Origin: Lumbricus rubellus
Lineage: Eukaryota > Annelida > Clitellata > Crassiclitellata > Lumbricidae
Length of the DNA stretch: 64,000 bases
NCBI GenBank assembly: GCA_945859605.1
Contig: OX243819.1
Location: forward strand, 8,325,528-8,389,527
Reading direction: 5' to 3'
This document shows positions 33,248-46,945 of this stretch, piece after piece; position 1 is the first letter of the stretch; every line of letters starts with the position of its first letter. The notes below the pieces were generated by a model. It worked only from the letters and a program-made list of their open reading frames with translations. It had not been told where the DNA came from and made no database searches. A program made the translations under genes and the position numbers.

Positions 33248-34669
33248 GTGAGAGATTTCTTCGTCGTCATTTCAAACATCGAAAATAGTCGATCATTAGC
33301 TAAAGAAGTTTAGTCAAACATGAAATATTAATATTATGAAATGAAATGAAAAAGTAATTTGATGCAAGTTCTATAAGAGGCGAATATACATGTAAAAGTA
33401 AAGTAGAAAAAGTAGGCCTTGGTATAATTTGCCTTCTAATAAATAACTTTTTTATAGGTGAAAGATTAGTAAATTGTATTTTAGGGTGAGCGGTCCAGTT
33501 TTTTTACTGCATCAGCTGTTCACGAATTTGGCTTGTTAAATTAATATTAAGACCGCTCTACTTTAGAACTGTCAAATTTGCCTCCCAATAAAAGTTTGGC
33601 CTAAAATTCGAAAGTCATTTTGTCTGCCTTTATCCATCCATCCAGCTATCGGCGGGATCAATTCTAACGAGTCAAACGAGGAGTGCACACCCAAGGTCCC
33701 AAGCTGAGCCAAGCAGGACATTTTCTTGTAGGCTTATACTAAGTCTTTATTTCTTATATACAATGATACCACATGCATATATCTATCATAACATGTATAT
33801 ATTATATTATCTTCGTGGATTTTCTGTGTTGCTTTAGGAACCGCTGCATGCATAATATATATGACTGTCTGAAAGTATTGACCTGAGAGGATTGGCTTGA
33901 GGAGAGGTTGTGATGAGTGACGGTTGTGTGGCTCTGTGTTGTTGTTGTTGTTGTTGTTGTTGTTGTGTGTTTGTAGTTTATTTGTATTAGTACCTGCCGG
34001 GCCTCTGGCGTGGCGTAAAACCCCGTAAGCTCCTCGCAAAGGCAGGAGGGCCCCTGGCGCGGACGCCACGGCTAAAATCCCGCAAGCCCACTATTATTAA
34101 TTTTAAATTTATTATTTTATTTTGGTATTGTGTGCGTTGTTGAGCCGAGGGATGAGAAGGGGGATGAATGGGCGAAATGATTGGAGGGATGTAGTGGGCG
34201 TGCATGCATGGAGACTTGCATGCACGTGACGCGGTGCCAGATCACAGTGGGACATCAAGAGGACAACCTCAACTCAATCGACAACGAGGCTGACGTTGAT
34301 TCGACCTCGCACAAAAACTCTTCAATGTATTCGAAATTGAAACAGTTTATGCTGATACAATCGAATTCATTCCGAAAACTTATAATTAACAGTGACTGCA
34401 GTGTGGGGCGATGGACTTTGTAATAAAGCAAAAGTTATTTGTATTTTCTGTGTCGTATCTTTCTGACTGTTCTCAACTTTGATTGACGCCTTTGCCATCG
34501 TAGAATTATGTCGAAGGTGGTGGTGCATGGTAGTATAGTGGTAGTAGTAGTTGTAGCCATTGTTGCAGTAAAAGTATTGAATTATTGAACTGGTATATCA
34601 CGTACAGCCAATCTACTTCTGCATGTGACCATCAAGAGGCGCTATATAAATCTCTGTAATGTCTAATCC
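33248..34669. other. No gene recognised
   Basis: Includes (TTG)n near 33940-33965 and two imperfect copies of a GGGCC..CTGGCG word near 34005-34075, otherwise unremarkable. Confidence 0.4.
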
Positions 34670-34842
34670 TTAGCGAATGCAGTTCGCACAAAGCCATGCC
34701 ACCGCGGCGGGACTCTCAGCAAGATGTAGAGCCTGGAGTCCTCCCGGAAAACGAAGAAGGCGGCACTCGTTCACAATGTGTGACATCGACTGTCTTTCTC
34801 CACAGCAGCACAGTGGATCATCAGCCTGCCCCAATGTCTAAT
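34670..34842 (-). mobile_element. LINE C-terminal fragment
   Basis: An intact minus-strand frame ending TAA at 34670-34672 reads GQADDPLCCCGERQSMSHIV, then NECRLLRFPGGLQALH. The CxCGE..HIV..C pattern is the cysteine-rich C-terminal end common in non-LTR retrotransposon proteins. Nothing else of the element is present. Confidence 0.65.
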
Positions 34843-34980
34843 GTATAATGACGTCAGTATAATAAAGTATATACTTAAGACAAAGGCACAGCCATGTATG
34901 ATGAATATTAACAATAATCAGACTATAATTTATTGTGATGTATGCCAAGTACAAAACATGACCCGCCTCCGTGGCATAGG

Positions 34981-35017
<37 letters not shown>

Positions 35018-35030
35018 TGCGATACGCTTC

Positions 35031-35064
<34 letters not shown>

Positions 35065-35858
35065 ATTATACACACATATATATACGCAGTTCAAATCATG
35101 TGATAGATCGGTGTTGTATATCTTCAGACTCCCTTCATTGGTGTCCCCCGGGGTCGCCGCCAGGGGAGACATCTTCTTCCTTCAGCAGACAACTTGCCAG
35201 CACATATAACATTACTGTAATTGCGCTCGCCCCATTTCGACCGATGTTCGCGAACAAAGGCCATTATAATTTATAATAAAATTTAAAAAAAGAACGTGTA
35301 AAGCATTCAGAAAATTATCCAGACCATCTCGAAGGCGGTTGGCCTCATGCGGAGTTCAGCCGCCCGACAGGATTTGTCTTCTTTCACGAGAAGGCGTCTC
35401 AAGTCAAATGACTTAGTCTTAGCGGAGGCCTTGGACCGGTCCCTCTCCCTCATCCCTCACCCTCCCTGTGTGCAATCCGTCACCGTTGGGTTGGCACGGG
35501 GAAGGGGTCGAGCAGGTGGATGTCGTCTGGTAATTCGATCCCAGTTCAATCCGTGGCGTCAGAAGATGTCGCGTTTCCGGTTTCACGTAGTGCCATCTAT
35601 CGTCGTCAGTTTTGCAATCTTCACCTGCGCTATATAGTAGCATCGTATCGAGTCAGTCACCTGCTGTTGCTATAGATGTCTACCAATCTACAGCAGGATA
35701 TCGACGATGTCTTCTTTACAGTACGGCTGCAATAGAAGGACAGAGGGACAGACAGACTGTGGAGCTGCTCTTCCTCGTATACCTGTTTATAAGGCTATTG
35801 TCTACAGCTTTTACCCCATGCACCTTGTCGTCTGAGTGGGTTACATGCGTATAATGTA
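34843..35858. other. No gene recognised
   Basis: (TA)n tracts near 34980-35065; otherwise moderate-complexity DNA with no supported frame. Confidence 0.4.
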
Positions 35859-35859
35859 T

Positions 35860-37090
35860 ACTTGTCTGCTTGACTTTCTCAGTGGTTAGCTCCCTGTCGG
35901 CTTGGCTGTCTCAGTGGTTATACCATAGACTACGAGTCGAGAGTTCAGGGGGGCAAATGCCCCCTAAATTTCGGGCAAGTCTTTTTCGGGCAAGCTGACC
36001 CGGGGAAATGGTTTAAAAAACTATAGAAATAGTATTTTTCACGAGATTTCAACCCGATGACTAAAAAATCCTCAACTTTTTTGTCTGTGAAAAAATAGTA
36101 TTTTCCACCACGAGATTTTTTACGGGCGGAAGTAAAATCTTGGCGCCCCCCACTGCTGAAATCTCCCGTACGCCTATGCATGGTGGTTACCTCCTGTCTG
36201 TTTGGCTATCTCAGTGGATACCTCCCTGTCTGCTTGACTGTCTCAGTGGCTACCTCCCTGTCTGCTTGGCTGTCTGTGTGGCTACCTTCTTGCCTGCTTG
36301 GATGTCTCTGTGGCTGCCTCCCTGTCTGCTTGGCTGTCTCAGTGGTTACCTCCTGTCTGTTTGGCTATCTCAGTGGTTACCTCCTGTCTGCTTGACTGTC
36401 TCAGTGGCTACCTATCTGTCTGCTTGACTGTCTCAGTGGTTACCTCCCTGTCTGCTTGACTGTCTCAGTGGTTACCTATCTGTCTGCTTGGCTGTCTCAG
36501 TGGTTACCTCCTGTCTGTTTGGCTATCTCAGTGGTTACCTCCTGTCTGCTTGACTGTCTCAGTGGCTACCTATCTGTCTGCTTGACTGTCTCAGTGGTTA
36601 CCTCCCTGTCTGCTTGACTGTCTCAGTGGCTACCTATTTGTCTGCTTGACTGTCTCAGTGGTTATCTCCTGTCTGCTTGACTGTCTCAGTGGCTACCAAT
36701 CTGTCTGCTTGACTGTCTCAGTGGTTACCTCCCTGTCTGCTTGACCTTCTCAGTGGCTACCTATCTGTCTGCTTGGCTGTCTGTGTGGCTACCTTCTTGC
36801 CTGCTTGGATGTCTCTGTGGCTGCCTCCCTGTCTGCTTGGCTGTCTCAGTGGTTACCTCCTGTCTGTTTGGCTATCTCAGTATTTACCTCATGTCTGCTT
36901 GACTGTCTCAGTGGTTACCTCCTGTTTGCTTGGATGTCTCAATGGCTACCTCCCTGTCTGCTTGGATGTCTGTATGGCTACCTTCTTGCCTGCTTGGATG
37001 TCTCTGTGGCTGCCTCCCTGTCTGCCTGCAGGGCTGTCTGAGTGCCTGCCAGTCAGTGGCTACTTCTCTGTCTTATTGGCTGTCTCAGTA
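35860..37090. repeat. About 32-bp minisatellite, interrupted by a MITE
   Basis: Variants of TGTCTGCTTGACTGTCTCAG plus GTGGTTACCTCC repeat over about 1 kb. Copies also occur left of the MITE at 35945-36178, so the array was split by insertion. Confidence 0.9.
35945..36178. mobile_element. MITE, family C, inserted in the minisatellite
   Basis: CGGGCAAG blocks and the right end CTGAAATCTCCCGTACGCCTA match the element at 6686-6920. The left end is less clear. Confidence 0.6.
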
Positions 37091-37451
37091 CGTATACGCC
37101 TCCCTGCATGTAGTGTTTGCGCATGTATGCATTAATGTTGGCTGCATGGTGTCGTGCACCTAACCCTTTTTTGATCGATGGTCTTTAAATGTTATTCTGC
37201 TTTGTTACATGTCATGTTGATTTGTTGGTGTCTTACACAACCAAATGAAGATAACACGTCTTCATGCAAATCTCATTGTCCGTCCGGTCGTGTCTGTCCG
37301 TCCGTCTCCTTATTCGTCTACATGTCTCTCTACCTGTCTCCGTTGATCGTCTTAAAAGATTCAGTGGACGAACAACAGGAGTTCAACTGAGGGGAAGGCA
37401 GTTAATAATGGCGCCTCGACTGAAGTGTTTACGAATGCGATTGAAACAACA

Positions 37452-37482
<31 letters not shown>

Positions 37483-37555
37483 ATTTTCTGCATCCATGCT
37501 TCTCATGAGTCACTGCACTAAACAGATACGATCGTCTGCATTTGCATGTACACTT

Positions 37556-37629
37556 CATCATCAACAACAACAACATCATCATCGCCATAATCGTCATCGT
37601 CATCATCGTCATCATCGTCATCATCATCG

Positions 37630-37709
<80 letters not shown>

Positions 37710-37845
37710 GTCATCATCATTATCGTAATCGTCATTTTCGTCATCTTCATCGTCATCATGGTCCTCATCATCGACATCGTCGTTATCATCATCGTCATCG
37801 TCGTCGTCATCGACATTGTCATCGTCATCGTCATCATCACTATGA
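37556..37845. repeat. (TCA/TCG)n trinucleotide tract
   Basis: About 290 bases, compositionally the inverse of the GAT tract at 27577-28150. Confidence 0.95.
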
Positions 37846-38217
37846 CTTTATTTTGTGACATGGGATCTCAGCCGGGTCGCTTGCTTAACACATGAACGTA
37901 TATAAGAGATACAAAAATTAATGACTAAAACGGTCGTCAGATGCCAAAACTAGGTAAAACTGTAGGGTTTTCAAAAGTTTTTGATACTGTGGATACATGA
38001 ATAAAAAGGTCAACTTTATCTAATGAAATTTTGGAATCACATTCTTGGTCCAATTATCTAAATATTTGGAAATTTTTAGCGTGATATATTATCAGGCATT
38101 AGAGATAGGGTCCTATATATATGCCCTACATGAAAACAGTTTCGTTTACTTTTTTAATCACGGTGTATATGCATGTCTGCACTCGATCATGATGAGCAAT
38201 ATGACAGGCATACCAAC

Positions 38218-38530
<313 letters not shown>

Positions 38531-38594
38531 ATATCATATTTAAACAAACAAGTTTCATCGTAGGTATAAATGCAGAAACTAATGCATATGTATA

Positions 38595-40010
38595 CAGGGT
38601 GGCTCAATAAAAAATACCCCAGCAGCAAAAATGCAATATCTCCGCAACCAATCGAGATTATTCTATGAAAATAGGAGGATTTATAGAGGAAAGATTTTTC
38701 AACATTTCCTGAAAATTTCAATAATGAATCTGCACTACTTCAGACGTTACAGTTGTTTAAAAACTTTTTTCAATTTTTTCAAATTTCCGCAGAATCACGT
38801 TCCAATACATGTGATTTCTTTAAGATTTGTTTGCAAATTTCAACATAGAAATTGGTGATGATGTCATGCGATCTTACTAAGAGCAGTAAAGAAGCTCTTT
38901 ATGAAGCAATCTTGTAGTATTTGGTGATATTTTATATATTAAGGTCTCAATTTGTGAATCCGTACTGAACATCATGGGCAAAGTTTCTTTAGATGATAAA
39001 ATGGGAACTCGAGCGTTGCGTGATCAGAGACTGGGGTATTGCAAGATCATAGCAAAATACCCAGGGAAAAGTAGTATCTGAGCACATTGAAGGCTATTTG
39101 TAGACGTGATTATGTAACGGAAGTCATATGTCGAAAGAGAGGCAGGAAGACAGTGGTCGTTTGGTCTGACGGAAAAATGCGATGTTCATGAAATTCGCTT
39201 GGTAGTCGTAAAGGTAAAGTTTGCAAAGCACATCATGGTTTCGGCATCAGATCTGCTGGCGTGTGTTACGGTTGCAAGGAAAGACTGCACTTCCCATTCA
39301 GTAGGCTAAATGTCAAACTTACCGTCGAACTCTGTTACCAAAACTCATTGAAGACTGCAGGTACCGGTATGTTCTAACATTTTATTTTATTTTCCAGCAG
39401 GACGGTGAGCCTGCTTGCTCACACGGCAAGCAGGCTCACCGTCCTGTTAGTTATGATGACGCTACCTTATTGCCATAAACTGCAGATTTTTTCGCAAACA
39501 TGAATGACCAACAAACTCAATTATACCTTAACCCTCTTGATTATCACGTATGTGGAGCTCTGCAAGACATTTCATCCCAACTTGGAGAACATTGGCTGGC
39601 TAAAGGAAGCCTTGCTGATAATGTGCAATCAGTTGCCGGAGGATTCGATCAATAAGCCCATACCGAGTTTCGCAAAAAGAATTCGAGCTCGTATTGAAGC
39701 AGGGAATGTACACTCCCATTGTACTTGAAGATAAACTGTAAAACGGATTTCTGAGGTGGCAGAGAAAGGTGATATTATTTGACATGGAAATCTACAAATG
39801 ACGTTAATTTATCCGCGGATATTTGAAAAAACGGAATTGAAAGTTTAAACAGCTGTAATTTTCGCAAACATTAAATGTTTTAAGTGAAACTTTCAGGGAT
39901 TGTTGAAAATTTATTCCCCTACAAATTGGAAAATTTTCATAGAAAAATGTAAATGGGTTTCGAAGATATTGCATTTTTTCCGGTGGGGTATTTTTTATTG
40001 AGCCACCCTG
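38595..40010 (+). mobile_element. Mariner-type transposon, decayed transposase
   Basis: 1416 bp with TA at 38593-38594 and 40011-40012. Inverse ends start CAGGGTGGCTCAATAAAAAA and run about 50 bases. Plus-strand traces include LNPLDYHV near 39530 and KRIRARIEAGN near 39675, the third catalytic Asp region and the C-terminus of a DDE transposase, in shifted frames. Confidence 0.85.
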
Positions 40011-40169
40011 TACATTTATGCATAATTATATTATGTACCATTTAAATATAATGTAGACTATACATGTATATACACGCGTATGAAGCGTTTTCTCGCAGAA
40101 CATAATAGCATACAATGGTGCGAGTGTCAGCAAAGAGGCTGAGTGAGTTTTATATTACATACACAATTA

Positions 40170-41631
40170 CAGGGGCGCCGTTAGGCGTACGCACTTACGC
40201 AAGGGCGTACAGCGCGGAAAGGCTAAAAAAAAGCGTCACCACTTTTAACATCCAAAATTACCTCTATATATATATATATATCCTATGCGTATACCCAAAA
40301 TGGAGCAAAAGCTTATGCTGGTGAATGGTGATACCTCATAATCGCCAGTAGGCATATACGGTATATACATACATGGGCGCCGACTCTGCGAGGCCCGTGA
40401 GTGCTCAGCACCGCCTGAAATTGGCCATGCGAGGCCCGCCTATGCTTGGGAACCACCAGAAATCAGCCAGCAAGATGTGTTTTTTATGAGATTATTTCTC
40501 TGCTGGCATTGCTTTTCTATAAAAATCATTTCGTCCTTTAAATTTTTTTAAATCTTAGTTAGTCTGCCTTACCATTACTCCAGTTTTACCCCATTCAGTA
40601 GTCTGAACTCCATTGGTCGTCAGCCGATCAGCGAATACGAGGAAACACCGAAATCCTGCTTATTCGATCCGCTTCCGTCATTTTTTTACTACGGGCGAAG
40701 GCGACGATTTTAATTACATTGATTCCTTTTTATTGTAGCCTACATGCTCAATAATGTTCCTTTCTGGACGAGAGTCACCTCCCATCATCACAAAAGCGGG
40801 AAATTGCTTTATCTGCGTTAGCAAATCAGCCTTTACTAAATTGACAAAACTTTTGAAAGACTATATGAAAAACTATTTCCACATTGTTAATATTGAGTTA
40901 CTAAATAGTGGCTATTGTAGACAGAATGGTTTGATTTCTTGTGCAAAGCTGAGTCTATTGACCTAAATAATATTAGGGGAGAGTGCTCCAAGATGCCCAA
41001 TTCCCATGCTAACGAAAATTGTACTTTTCTTCTGCATGTGTGGATTCCAAGAAAGGTAGGCCTACATGTAAATCCAAAGAGTGCTCTTTTTTTAAACAAT
41101 TGTGAAGAAAATTTATTGAAGTTTTTAAATCATGTCTTTAAGGCTTAAGCAATGAAATAGGCCTAATAAGAAATTTTGATGAGATAGCATCTTAAAATGT
41201 CACTATTTCAGTGTGGATTTTTAAAACAAAGGCAAGGATGCGTTTCAAGTATTAAACCACGATCAATTTCGTCAAAATGACAGCCTAAGATTCTACCATT
41301 ACAGTATGGCAAAAAAAAATTCGAAATTGGGAGTAGCACGTCCCTCCTCTAAACCCCATTGCGCGTTGAGCGCCTCGGCGATCGTCCTTAAAACCAGGAC
41401 CAGAGATAATTTCAATAACTCTCCTATCAAAAAAGGGTCTAAAAAATTTTCCGCGCTCACGCGCGGATTTTTTTCTTTGGGCACTCACACTCTTCGAGTC
41501 AACTCGGCGCCTATGCATATATACATTGTATATATAACATATATATAAGTTCGTATCGATCGCTGTTCGCTTCATATTATTTTGTGCAAGTTGTATTGTG
41601 CGTACAGAAAAAAATCCTGGCGGCGCCGCTG
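40170..41631 (-). mobile_element. hAT-like element, family A, copy 3
   Basis: 1462 bp, inverted relative to copies 1 and 2. Ends CAGGGGCGCCGTTAGG and CCTGGCGGCGCCGCTG; perfect 8-bp duplication CACAATTA at 40162-40169 and 41632-41639. The interior differs from copies 1 and 2 except for the terminal 60-100 bases. Confidence 0.88.
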
Positions 41632-41639
41632 CACAATTA

Positions 41640-42072
41640 CACATAATATATAGCTATATCATGCATGATCAGTCATCTGGTATACATTCCGGACTCTATA
41701 TAGTCAATATATTACTATATGATAATTATATGTAATATATTCCATGTTGAAGTGTGCCAATATGTATAAATATATATGAATGTATAATCGGAGATATACA
41801 TTTCGCCGATAATATTATTTATATATAGAGTGCGGCGTTATTATAAGCGGTCTACATGCAGGATATCGAGAGGTCGGTTGGTGGTCCTTGGGGGTGTGTG
41901 GGTGGTGGGTGGATGGTGGTGAGGAGTCGGGATTACTCGGGAAGGTTGATATTGGCCAGAAGTCATCGAAGTGACCAACGCTGTATGGCAACAACAATTT
42001 CGAAGGCGATTAAGACGTTATTTATCTCATCAACAAAGATGAAATTGTCGATGACACGCCAACACAAATGGG
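41640..42072. other. No gene recognised
   Basis: AT-rich DNA with TATATA stretches; no supported feature. Confidence 0.4.
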
Positions 42073-42335
42073 TGAGAAGAGAAAAGAGGAGAGGAGAGGA
42101 GTGGAGAGGACAGGACACGACAGGACAGGAAGGGACAGGAGAGGACAGGAGAGGACAGGAGAGGACAGGAGAGGACAGGAGAGGACAAGAGAGGAGAGAA
42201 GAGTATAGAGGAGAGGAATTAAAGGACAAAGGAGAGGAGAAAAGCGGAAAGGAGGAGAGGGAGTGGATGGGAGAGGAGTGGAGAGTAGAGGAGAGGAGAC
42301 GGGAGGAGAGGAGAGAAGACGAGAGGAGAGGAGTC
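42073..42335. repeat. Purine-rich minisatellite (GGACAGGAGA)n
   Basis: Repeats of a 10-base unit, most regular at 42125-42190, then degenerate GAGGAGA sequence. Frames through it are artefacts. Confidence 0.85.
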
Positions 42336-42380
42336 TGCACCTTATATTCCAGGAAGCTATAGTATACCTTATCCAATATA

Positions 42381-43326
42381 CACTGTGTCCGGAAAAAAAG
42401 GGACCCATTTTGTAAATATGAAAATAAATAGTAAATAATAATCGATTTTCACAATTCCAAGACCGTTTTTATCCTAACATATTTCTCTAACAATTGGGAA
42501 AATATAAAAGCTCCAGTCCAAATAATGACGTCATAATGACGTCATTTGCAAAAAAAATCAAATTTAAGAGATAAATGCGCAAAATCTTTAAAAATTTCAA
42601 TTTTTTCTAATGCAATTTATCAATAATAAATGTACATTTGATTTTATTTTTATATCTGAATTATGCCAGACTGCAATTTGTGGTCAAAGTGTACACCTTT
42701 GGCCTCAACGTGAGCTTCAAAACGGTCACGCTAATAGCCAACAGCAGCATTGATAACCAGCATTAACAATTCGCTCACGGAGTTCATCAATGTCTCTTAT
42801 CCTTGTCTTGTAGCCTACACCTTCTCCTCCATCAGTCTTCAAATCTTATTATCAGTGGGATTTAAGCGGGCGGTCGTTTAGCGGCCAAAGATTAAGAGGA
42901 ATTAAATCCGAGTCTCCTTAGTCAACAGTTCAACAGATTCACGAACTCAGTGATCTGAAGCGCTATTTTATTAAAATGCGTAGGCTATTGTTCCGAATAT
43001 TCCCGGATATCAGGCACCACTTTTTTATAGAGCAGACAATCCCTTTCATAAGCTGCATTTATTTTCACTCCTGGTTCTATTAAATGGATTTCCATTTTAC
43101 CAAGAGCCAATATACCAACCGAAACCATGCATGAATGGCCGGCTAAATGCATATGATGCAATTGACGTCATTGTGACGTCATTATTTGGACTGGAACTTT
43201 TATATTTTCACCAATGTTAGAAAAATATGTCAGGATTAAAATGGTGTTTAAATTGTAAAAATCGATGAATATTTACTATTTATTTTCATATTTACAAAAT
43301 GGGTCCCTTTTTTTCCGGACACAGTG
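42381..43326 (-). mobile_element. Mariner-type element with about 57-bp near-perfect inverted ends
   Basis: TA at 42379-42380 and 43327-43328. Ends begin CACTGTGTCCGGAAAAAAAG. Paired TGACGTCA sites sit symmetrically inside each end (near 42530 and 43165). A minus-strand transposase C-terminal trace lies near 42700-42800. Confidence 0.88.
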
Positions 43327-43328
43327 TA

Positions 43329-44900
43329 TATATTTATATATAATCGAAATTTGGTTGGACCGCGTGTAGTACTTCCAGGTCATTTATCATAATATTGTAT
43401 TACTCCTTAACAGTCTACTCTGATACTGTGGGTTCATGGCTGCTGTGCCCTCCCTCCCTCTCTCCCTCCCTCTCTTTCCTTCCATTCATCCATTTGCTGT
43501 TCCTCGTACGCCGCGTAGCTATATCAGAATACGGAGTCGGAATATAGACATGGTGTCAGGTGCTTTGGAATCTAAGTAAATAGTCCATTTATATGTCAGG
43601 CCAAGTGTCAAACAATCGGTCATGACCTGACCCGATTCCATTAACGTCTCTCCATAGCATTTCTCAGATTAATGCAACAATCGAAAGAGACGTGTGTCTT
43701 CAATCATTCATTTAATAATTATATTGTCGATGATTTGTGGATGCTGCTGATTCGGATGAAGCTGCAGAGGCTGAGATGCCGTGCAGAATATTTCAATGCA
43801 CGACATATGCCATTACATGAACTGAAAATTCTCTTCGTCAGTCGGTCTTCGGGTCTTGAGCTGTATCTTGAAGTGCCAAGTGCCAACGTATACCGTATAC
43901 GGTTGCTTTATTGTTCAGGAATCTAAGAATATATATTATACGCCGTGAAGAGTTGGTCTTTGCAAGTTTGCATGCAGACATGTGCAACAAATCGCATCTT
44001 GGTGGGTTAATTTGCGAGCAAGCAATGTTTCGTGCGTTGGAGGTAGGCTAATTCAATCACGGCGTGCACCTTTAGAAAAGAATTTCCTTGATATTTTTGA
44101 CCTTGTTAGCATTTGGAATTTATTGACAGAGCATCAACAACATAAAATCCCATAATAACAACAGTCAGCACATTAAAAATTTAAGTGATTGATGCAGAAG
44201 TCAAAGGATCGATCCAAAGGGACATATATGCATACAGGTGTAATAACATATTGTATACCAGCTGACCTTCAAAGGAAATAGAATTAACCTTTAAATCAAT
44301 TGCACGACTAGAGGTCATATCATATTCCGAGAAGATCATGACCAGATGACTAAAAAAGTCATCAGATTTTTTGGCAGGGAAAATGGTAATTTTTCACACA
44401 TTTCGACCGGATGACTAAAAAAAGACATCAGATTTTTTCTTCCAAAGATCACCGAAACATTTGCCCCCCCCCCTTTTAATTATTTCTGTATCCGCTCCTG
44501 TAGGCTATATACTGACTCCTTTCTCCAATCTTTGCCTTTCTTAAATTTATTTATTTAAAAAATGGTTTGTCAGATGAACTGACAGTTAGCATAGGCTACA
44601 GGTTGTCTTTGGTCGACGAATACAAATGACGCAACATTATTCCATTTGACAATAATTCTTATCTTCATTCTGATCTACTCCACCTCTTCCTTCTTCTCAA
44701 CTTCCTCCTCTCTTCTCTATTTATGTCTCCAGAAACGATGTACATAAATTAACGACTACACAATCGATGGAGACGCGAGAAAATTCGCTTGACGATGTTT
44801 ACATTCATTAACGAACGTGAGAGATTTGAGGCGTCTGATCGTTAATTGACTGGATTTATAGTATAGCTCACTCTGTCCATCATCATTATCACCCCACGCT
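43329..44900. other. No gene recognised
   Basis: Contains a decayed family-B-like piece near 44335-44490 (GATGACTAAAAAAGTCATCAG palindrome and a C run). No supported frame. Confidence 0.4.
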
Positions 44901-44904
44901 CTCG

Positions 44905-44916
44905 TCATCGTCGTCG

Positions 44917-44970
<54 letters not shown>

Positions 44971-45355
44971 CCACCACCACCACCACCACCATCACCATCA
45001 CCATCACCATCACCAATCACCATCACATCATCATCATCATCGTCGTCGTCATCGTCATCATCATCATCATGTGTGTGTATGTATCTATGTATGCATGTAT
45101 GTATGACTGTATGTATGTATGCATGTATGTATGTATGTATGTATGTATGTATGTATGTATGTATGTATGTATGTATGTATGTATGTATGTATGTATGTAT
45201 GTATGTATGTATGTATGTATGTATGTATGTATGTATGTATGTATGTATGTATGTATGTATGTATGTATGTATGTATGTATGTATGTATGTATGTATGTAT
45301 GTATGTATGTATGTATGTATGTATGTATGTATGTATGTATGTATGTATGCATGTA
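44905..45355. repeat. Compound (CAT/CAC)n and (ATGT)n microsatellite
   Basis: About 165 bases of CAT/CAC/CGT triplets followed by about 280 bases of ATGT. Five overlapping long frames here are pure repeat. Confidence 0.97.
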
Positions 45356-45357
45356 TG

Positions 45358-45511
45358 TTTGTATACAACTATGCATGTTTGTTTGTACATGTACGTGTGT
45401 GCGCATGTATGCACGTATTATGTAAGTGTGCATGTACGCATATAAGATTAGATCGCATTATCCAATACATTGTCGCTCCTCAGTTGGTATTATAGTTTTG
45501 CCGACGGGTCA

Positions 45512-45551
<40 letters not shown>

Positions 45552-46015
45552 TTGTTGTGATGACCGGCGGCTGTTGTTCTGGATCGGTCATTTCATTGTC
45601 CATCATTTCCATTGGTCATCTGGTCAATGTATGTCGCCTGCTTTATCGAATTGTCCGACGATTTGGTCAGCCGAATCCAGGCGGGCGCCGTCACTATCTG
45701 TCAGTGGCAGCGGTCAATCTGCCACCGGAGGTCGCCACGGGGCGTCATTCCATCCTATCAGTCCAATTGTCCGGCCGGTCACTTCTTGACCAGATCGCCA
45801 TACTACAGTAGTCTATATAAATGTATTTATTGGCTGACCACCACCAGCGCTTTATAAGTGGTCTCAACTCGATTAGGCGGTAAATTATGGCACGCTGTCC
45901 GGCTCACCGTGGCCGGGCGCTGACGGCCGTTGACCCGTTGCTAAGTAGGATCTAAATGCATTGGGGCAGAGTGGGGCAGACAGAGGGGGTCTGGTGTCCG
46001 TCAGGCGAATATCGA
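45358..46015. other. No gene recognised
   Basis: A (CTG)n run lies at 45512-45547. Overlapping plus-strand frames across 45570-45860 show no known domain. Confidence 0.4.
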
Positions 46016-46332
46016 TGACGCGGGTGGAGGAGGAGGGAGAAGAGGAAGAGAAGAAGGATCGTAAGGAAGATGGGGAATAGGAGGGAAAAGAGGAGGAATA
46101 GAAAGATGAATAGGTGGATGAGGATGGCTATATAGGAAGCTGACGAAGGTGCTGGAGGAGAAGGAAGAGGAGAAGTAGCGGAGGAGAAAGAGGAGAAGGA
46201 GGAATAAGAAGAATAAGAGAATATCTATATAAAGTTGGACATAAGGAAGAGGAGGAAGAAGCATAGAATTAAGACAGGAGAAGTGGAGGAGGAAGAGAAA
46301 AAGGAGGAGGAGGGTTCAGGCAGAAGGACGAA
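46016..46332. repeat. Purine-rich (GGAGAA)n tract up to the gap
   Basis: Low-complexity purine sequence that probably caused the assembly break. Confidence 0.8.
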
Positions 46333-46532
46333 NNNNNNNNNNNNNNNNNNNNNNNNNNNNNNNNNNNNNNNNNNNNNNNNNNNNNNNNNNNNNNNNNNNN
46401 NNNNNNNNNNNNNNNNNNNNNNNNNNNNNNNNNNNNNNNNNNNNNNNNNNNNNNNNNNNNNNNNNNNNNNNNNNNNNNNNNNNNNNNNNNNNNNNNNNNN
46501 NNNNNNNNNNNNNNNNNNNNNNNNNNNNNNNN
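46333..46532. other. Assembly gap (200 N)
   Basis: Exactly 200 N. The true length is unknown. Confidence 1.
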
Positions 46533-46945
46533 TTTCCGGAAAAATTTCCATTTTTATCCGCCAAAATTTCTGACGACTTTTTTTAGTCATCCGGTCGAAC
46601 ATCTGGGTCTCGACGGGTCATAGCCTAGGCCTATGCCTATTTCACTCTTCGTTAAGGGTATGGCGGCCTAAACGCCTTTTGCGTGGGCCTAGGCGGAAAC
46701 CGGGGCGGAGACTGGGGAGGGGGGGGGGATGAACGAGTGTGGCCGAAGGAAAGACCCGAGATATTTTTTAGTCATCTGGCCAAAAATTCAAGAAAATTTT
46801 CTATTTCGCCGCCAAAGTCTTAAAAAGTCTATTTTAACCGGCAAAATTTTTTGGCCTTTTTTAGTCTTCACGGGGGGGGGGACCAATCCATGGGTCATCT
46901 CCCCAACACTTTTATTGGGGGCCGTCCCCTCTGCCCCCTAGGTTT
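46533..46945. mobile_element. Remnant of family-B-like G-run repeat
   Basis: CATCCGGTCGAAC, TTTTTTTAGTCATCTGG and G-run blocks match the interior of the elements at 1045-1295 and 3287-3712. The left part is lost in the gap. Confidence 0.5.

Noticed and set aside
45023..45445. Frames of 108-159 codons reading YIHTYIHT or MYVCMYVC
   Set aside because: Translation of (ATGT)n in every frame; no protein support.
46225..46602. Frames running through the N gap
   Set aside because: The X residues are gap sequence; no continuity can be claimed.
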